Positions 13,419 to 14,482 of a DNA stretch of 14,482 bases are shown here, one piece after another. Both the position numbers and the translations under genes were made by a program. The stretch covers positions 1-14,482 of the forward strand of contig CAZFVM010000024.1 of assembly GCA_964522305.1 (NCBI GenBank). The letters are read 5' to 3'. Source of the DNA: UBA1049 sp964522305. Its GTDB lineage: Bacteria > Bacillota > Clostridia > Oscillospirales > CAG-382. The notes beneath the pieces were generated by a model. That model searched no databases and was not told where the DNA came from. It saw only the letters and a list, made by a program, of their open reading frames with translations. How positions within the stretch are numbered: position 1 is the stretch's first letter; the number at the start of each line of letters is the position of its first letter.

Positions 13419-14166
13419 TTGTATGATAGGAGTTTACAGACTTATTGTCTTTCAAATTCCTTATATTTGTTAGTAAGTTGTTAAAGGAAAAATCCATTTT
13501 TAAAAACGCTTTCCTGATCAATTGCTGCCCTTTCGAATTAGGATGTGTTCCATCTTCACAGATTAAATCTTCGATATGTCCGTGTTCAAGAAATGCCCCT
13601 CGTATATCAACAAGAGGAACGCCTTCCGAATATGCTACTTGCTCTACCCTCCTCGAATAATTTTCTTGATGAGAATATATATTACACACATCGCCTATAT
13701 GGGCAAGTATGCTTTTTTTATCCAGGCCTTTACACCACCAGTCAAAAAATTTATATGGAATCAATGGCTGAAGGGTAGTTAGCACAGGGATAATCCCAGC
13801 TTCTTTTAATCGTCGGACTAATTTACGATAAGCAGCTTCAAACTCTGGAAGCGGAACGTTTGGTCTGAATTCTCCAGAAGGATTTTCGGATACTGCTTTC
13901 CAATTATAATCACAATCATTGCCCCCAAAATCCATGATAATGATATCACAGCTTCCACCCCTATTAAGCATTTTTTCAATGATTTTGGTACCCTTTTCTA
14001 TTGTGCATCCGAAACGAGAGTCGTTCTGAATCACCCATCCTAGCTCATCGCCCACGCTATCGAAATCGATATCGTTTTTAATAACATATCGCTTGCTATC
14101 AGGGTTGACTTGAATTCCCTTCAAAAGAGAATCACCGACTATATGCACATCGTATAAAGGTTTCAT
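13411..14166 (-). CDS. SGNH/GDSL-type hydrolase
   Basis: Protein of 251 residues with all four SGNH blocks: IVGDSLLKG (9-17, nucleophile Ser13), the block II glycine region around Gly53-Gly59, MDFGGNDCD (78-86, Asn83) and EDGTHPNSKG (204-213, Asp205 and His208). It has no signal peptide, so it is probably a cytoplasmic esterase or deacylase, perhaps acting on carbohydrate esters. The ATG at 14166 is preceded by GGGGGAA, a modest ribosome binding site, 57 bases after the end of an epimerase gene in the same direction, so the two may form an operon. The last residues (about 235-251, NLKDNKSVNSYHTNA) read into the junction with the flavin-oxidoreductase remnant and may be a replaced tail; the core fold is intact. 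Confidence 0.88.
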   Translation of the reverse strand: MKPLYDVHIVGDSLLKGIQVNPDSKRYVIKNDIDFDSVGDELGWVIQNDSRFGCTIEKGTKIIEKMLNRGGSCDIIIMDFGGNDCDYNWKAVSENPSGEFRPNVPLPEFEAAYRKLVRRLKEAGIIPVLTTLQPLIPYKFFDWWCKGLDKKSILAHIGDVCNIYSHQENYSRRVEQVAYSEGVPLVDIRGAFLEHGHIEDLICEDGTHPNSKGQQLIRKAFLKMDFSFNNLLTNIRNLKDNKSVNSYHTNA

Positions 14167-14223
14167 TTCTTATTCCCCCAATAAATATGATATCCAGGCA
14201 AGGGCCTGTCGCTTTCCGATTGT

Positions 14224-14482
14224 TTATGCCTTAACAGGCAATTGCTTTCCTTGTAACCAATAGATTGTATCAGCAATCGTGGTCTTCATATCTATTGGAT
14301 GATATCCTAATACTTTCGTTGCTTTGCCATGCGAGAAGTATCCATTGCTTTCCAATGTGTGTAGAGAATATCTGGTGAATAGCGGTCTTTTCTTTGCAGT
14401 CTTTGCAATCCATTCGAAAATTGGAACCACCATTTTCGCCAACCACAAAGGTACGCATATTTTCTTATGGCCGTTTGAGGCG
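14224..14482 (-). CDS. NAD-dependent epimerase/dehydratase, C-terminal part (runs off window)
   Basis: The minus-strand frame is open to the window edge and encodes about 85 residues of the C-terminal end of an extended SDR (NAD-dependent epimerase/dehydratase). ICVPLWLAKMVVPIFEWIAK, then KRPLFTRYSLHTL and SNGYFSHGKATKVLGYHPID, are typical of this end, which forms the sugar-nucleotide side of the active site, closing with TIADTIYWLQ. The N-terminal Rossmann fold and the YxxxK site lie outside the window. In-frame TTG and ATG codons at 14448 and just after are internal. The substrate is unknown. It reads toward the SGNH hydrolase gene, and both could belong to a glycan-related unit. Confidence 0.8.
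   Translation of the reverse strand, partial: ASNGHKKICVPLWLAKMVVPIFEWIAKTAKKRPLFTRYSLHTLESNGYFSHGKATKVLGYHPIDMKTTIADTIYWLQGKQLPVKA

Overview
The window reads as chromosome from a low-to-mid GC Gram-positive anaerobe, most likely a gut Clostridia/Oscillospiraceae-type Firmicute. This rests on strong AGGAGG-type ribosome binding sites, a MobA/MobL relaxase of the kind common in such genomes, DHHW-family proteins and an ECF sigma/anti-sigma pair. There are no rRNA, tRNA or CRISPR features. Species cannot be fixed from the sequence.

Layout, left to right. (1) 1-1491 is the end of a mobilizable element: an RSF1010-like oriT (42-74), hairpins, a MobA/MobL relaxase gene and a terminator-like hairpin, followed by a tiny possible gene remnant. 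(2) 1729-3154 (minus) is an ECF sigma factor gene overlapping a single-pass membrane anti-sigma-type gene, with a candidate self-recognised promoter. A zinc-ribbon YjdM/PhnA-like gene diverges from it (3405-3746) and ends at a bidirectional terminator. (3) 3886-10717 (minus) is the centre of interest: a tightly packed operon of MBOAT O-acyltransferase, a membrane-anchored DHHW protein, a lipoprotein joining a YbbR-like domain to a DHHW domain, an FkbH-like HAD-IIIC acyl-loading enzyme and an acyl carrier protein. A small membrane-anchored unknown protein may close it. (4) 10982-11647 (plus) is a divergent histidine phosphatase gene, followed by an unlisted 52-residue membrane peptide gene and a perfect 14-bp-arm hairpin. 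(5) 12038-12688 (minus) is an HTH regulator with a dyad between its -35 and -10. (6) 12689-13139 has no gene but holds a compact structured block. (7) 13140-14482 (minus) holds a remnant of a YrpB/FabK-type flavin oxidoreductase, an SGNH hydrolase gene, and the C-terminal end of an NAD-dependent epimerase gene that runs off the window.

How the central genes may work together (inference): the operon has the logic of the Dlt D-alanylation system, with parts exchanged. An FkbH-like enzyme in place of DltA would load an acyl group, by family precedent glyceroyl from 1,3-bisphosphoglycerate, on the carrier protein (DltC role). The MBOAT protein (DltB role) would pass it across the membrane, and the two extracellular DHHW/SGNH-like proteins (DltD/AlgJ/AlgX role) would place it on a surface polymer. 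I cannot identify the acyl group or acceptor from sequence.
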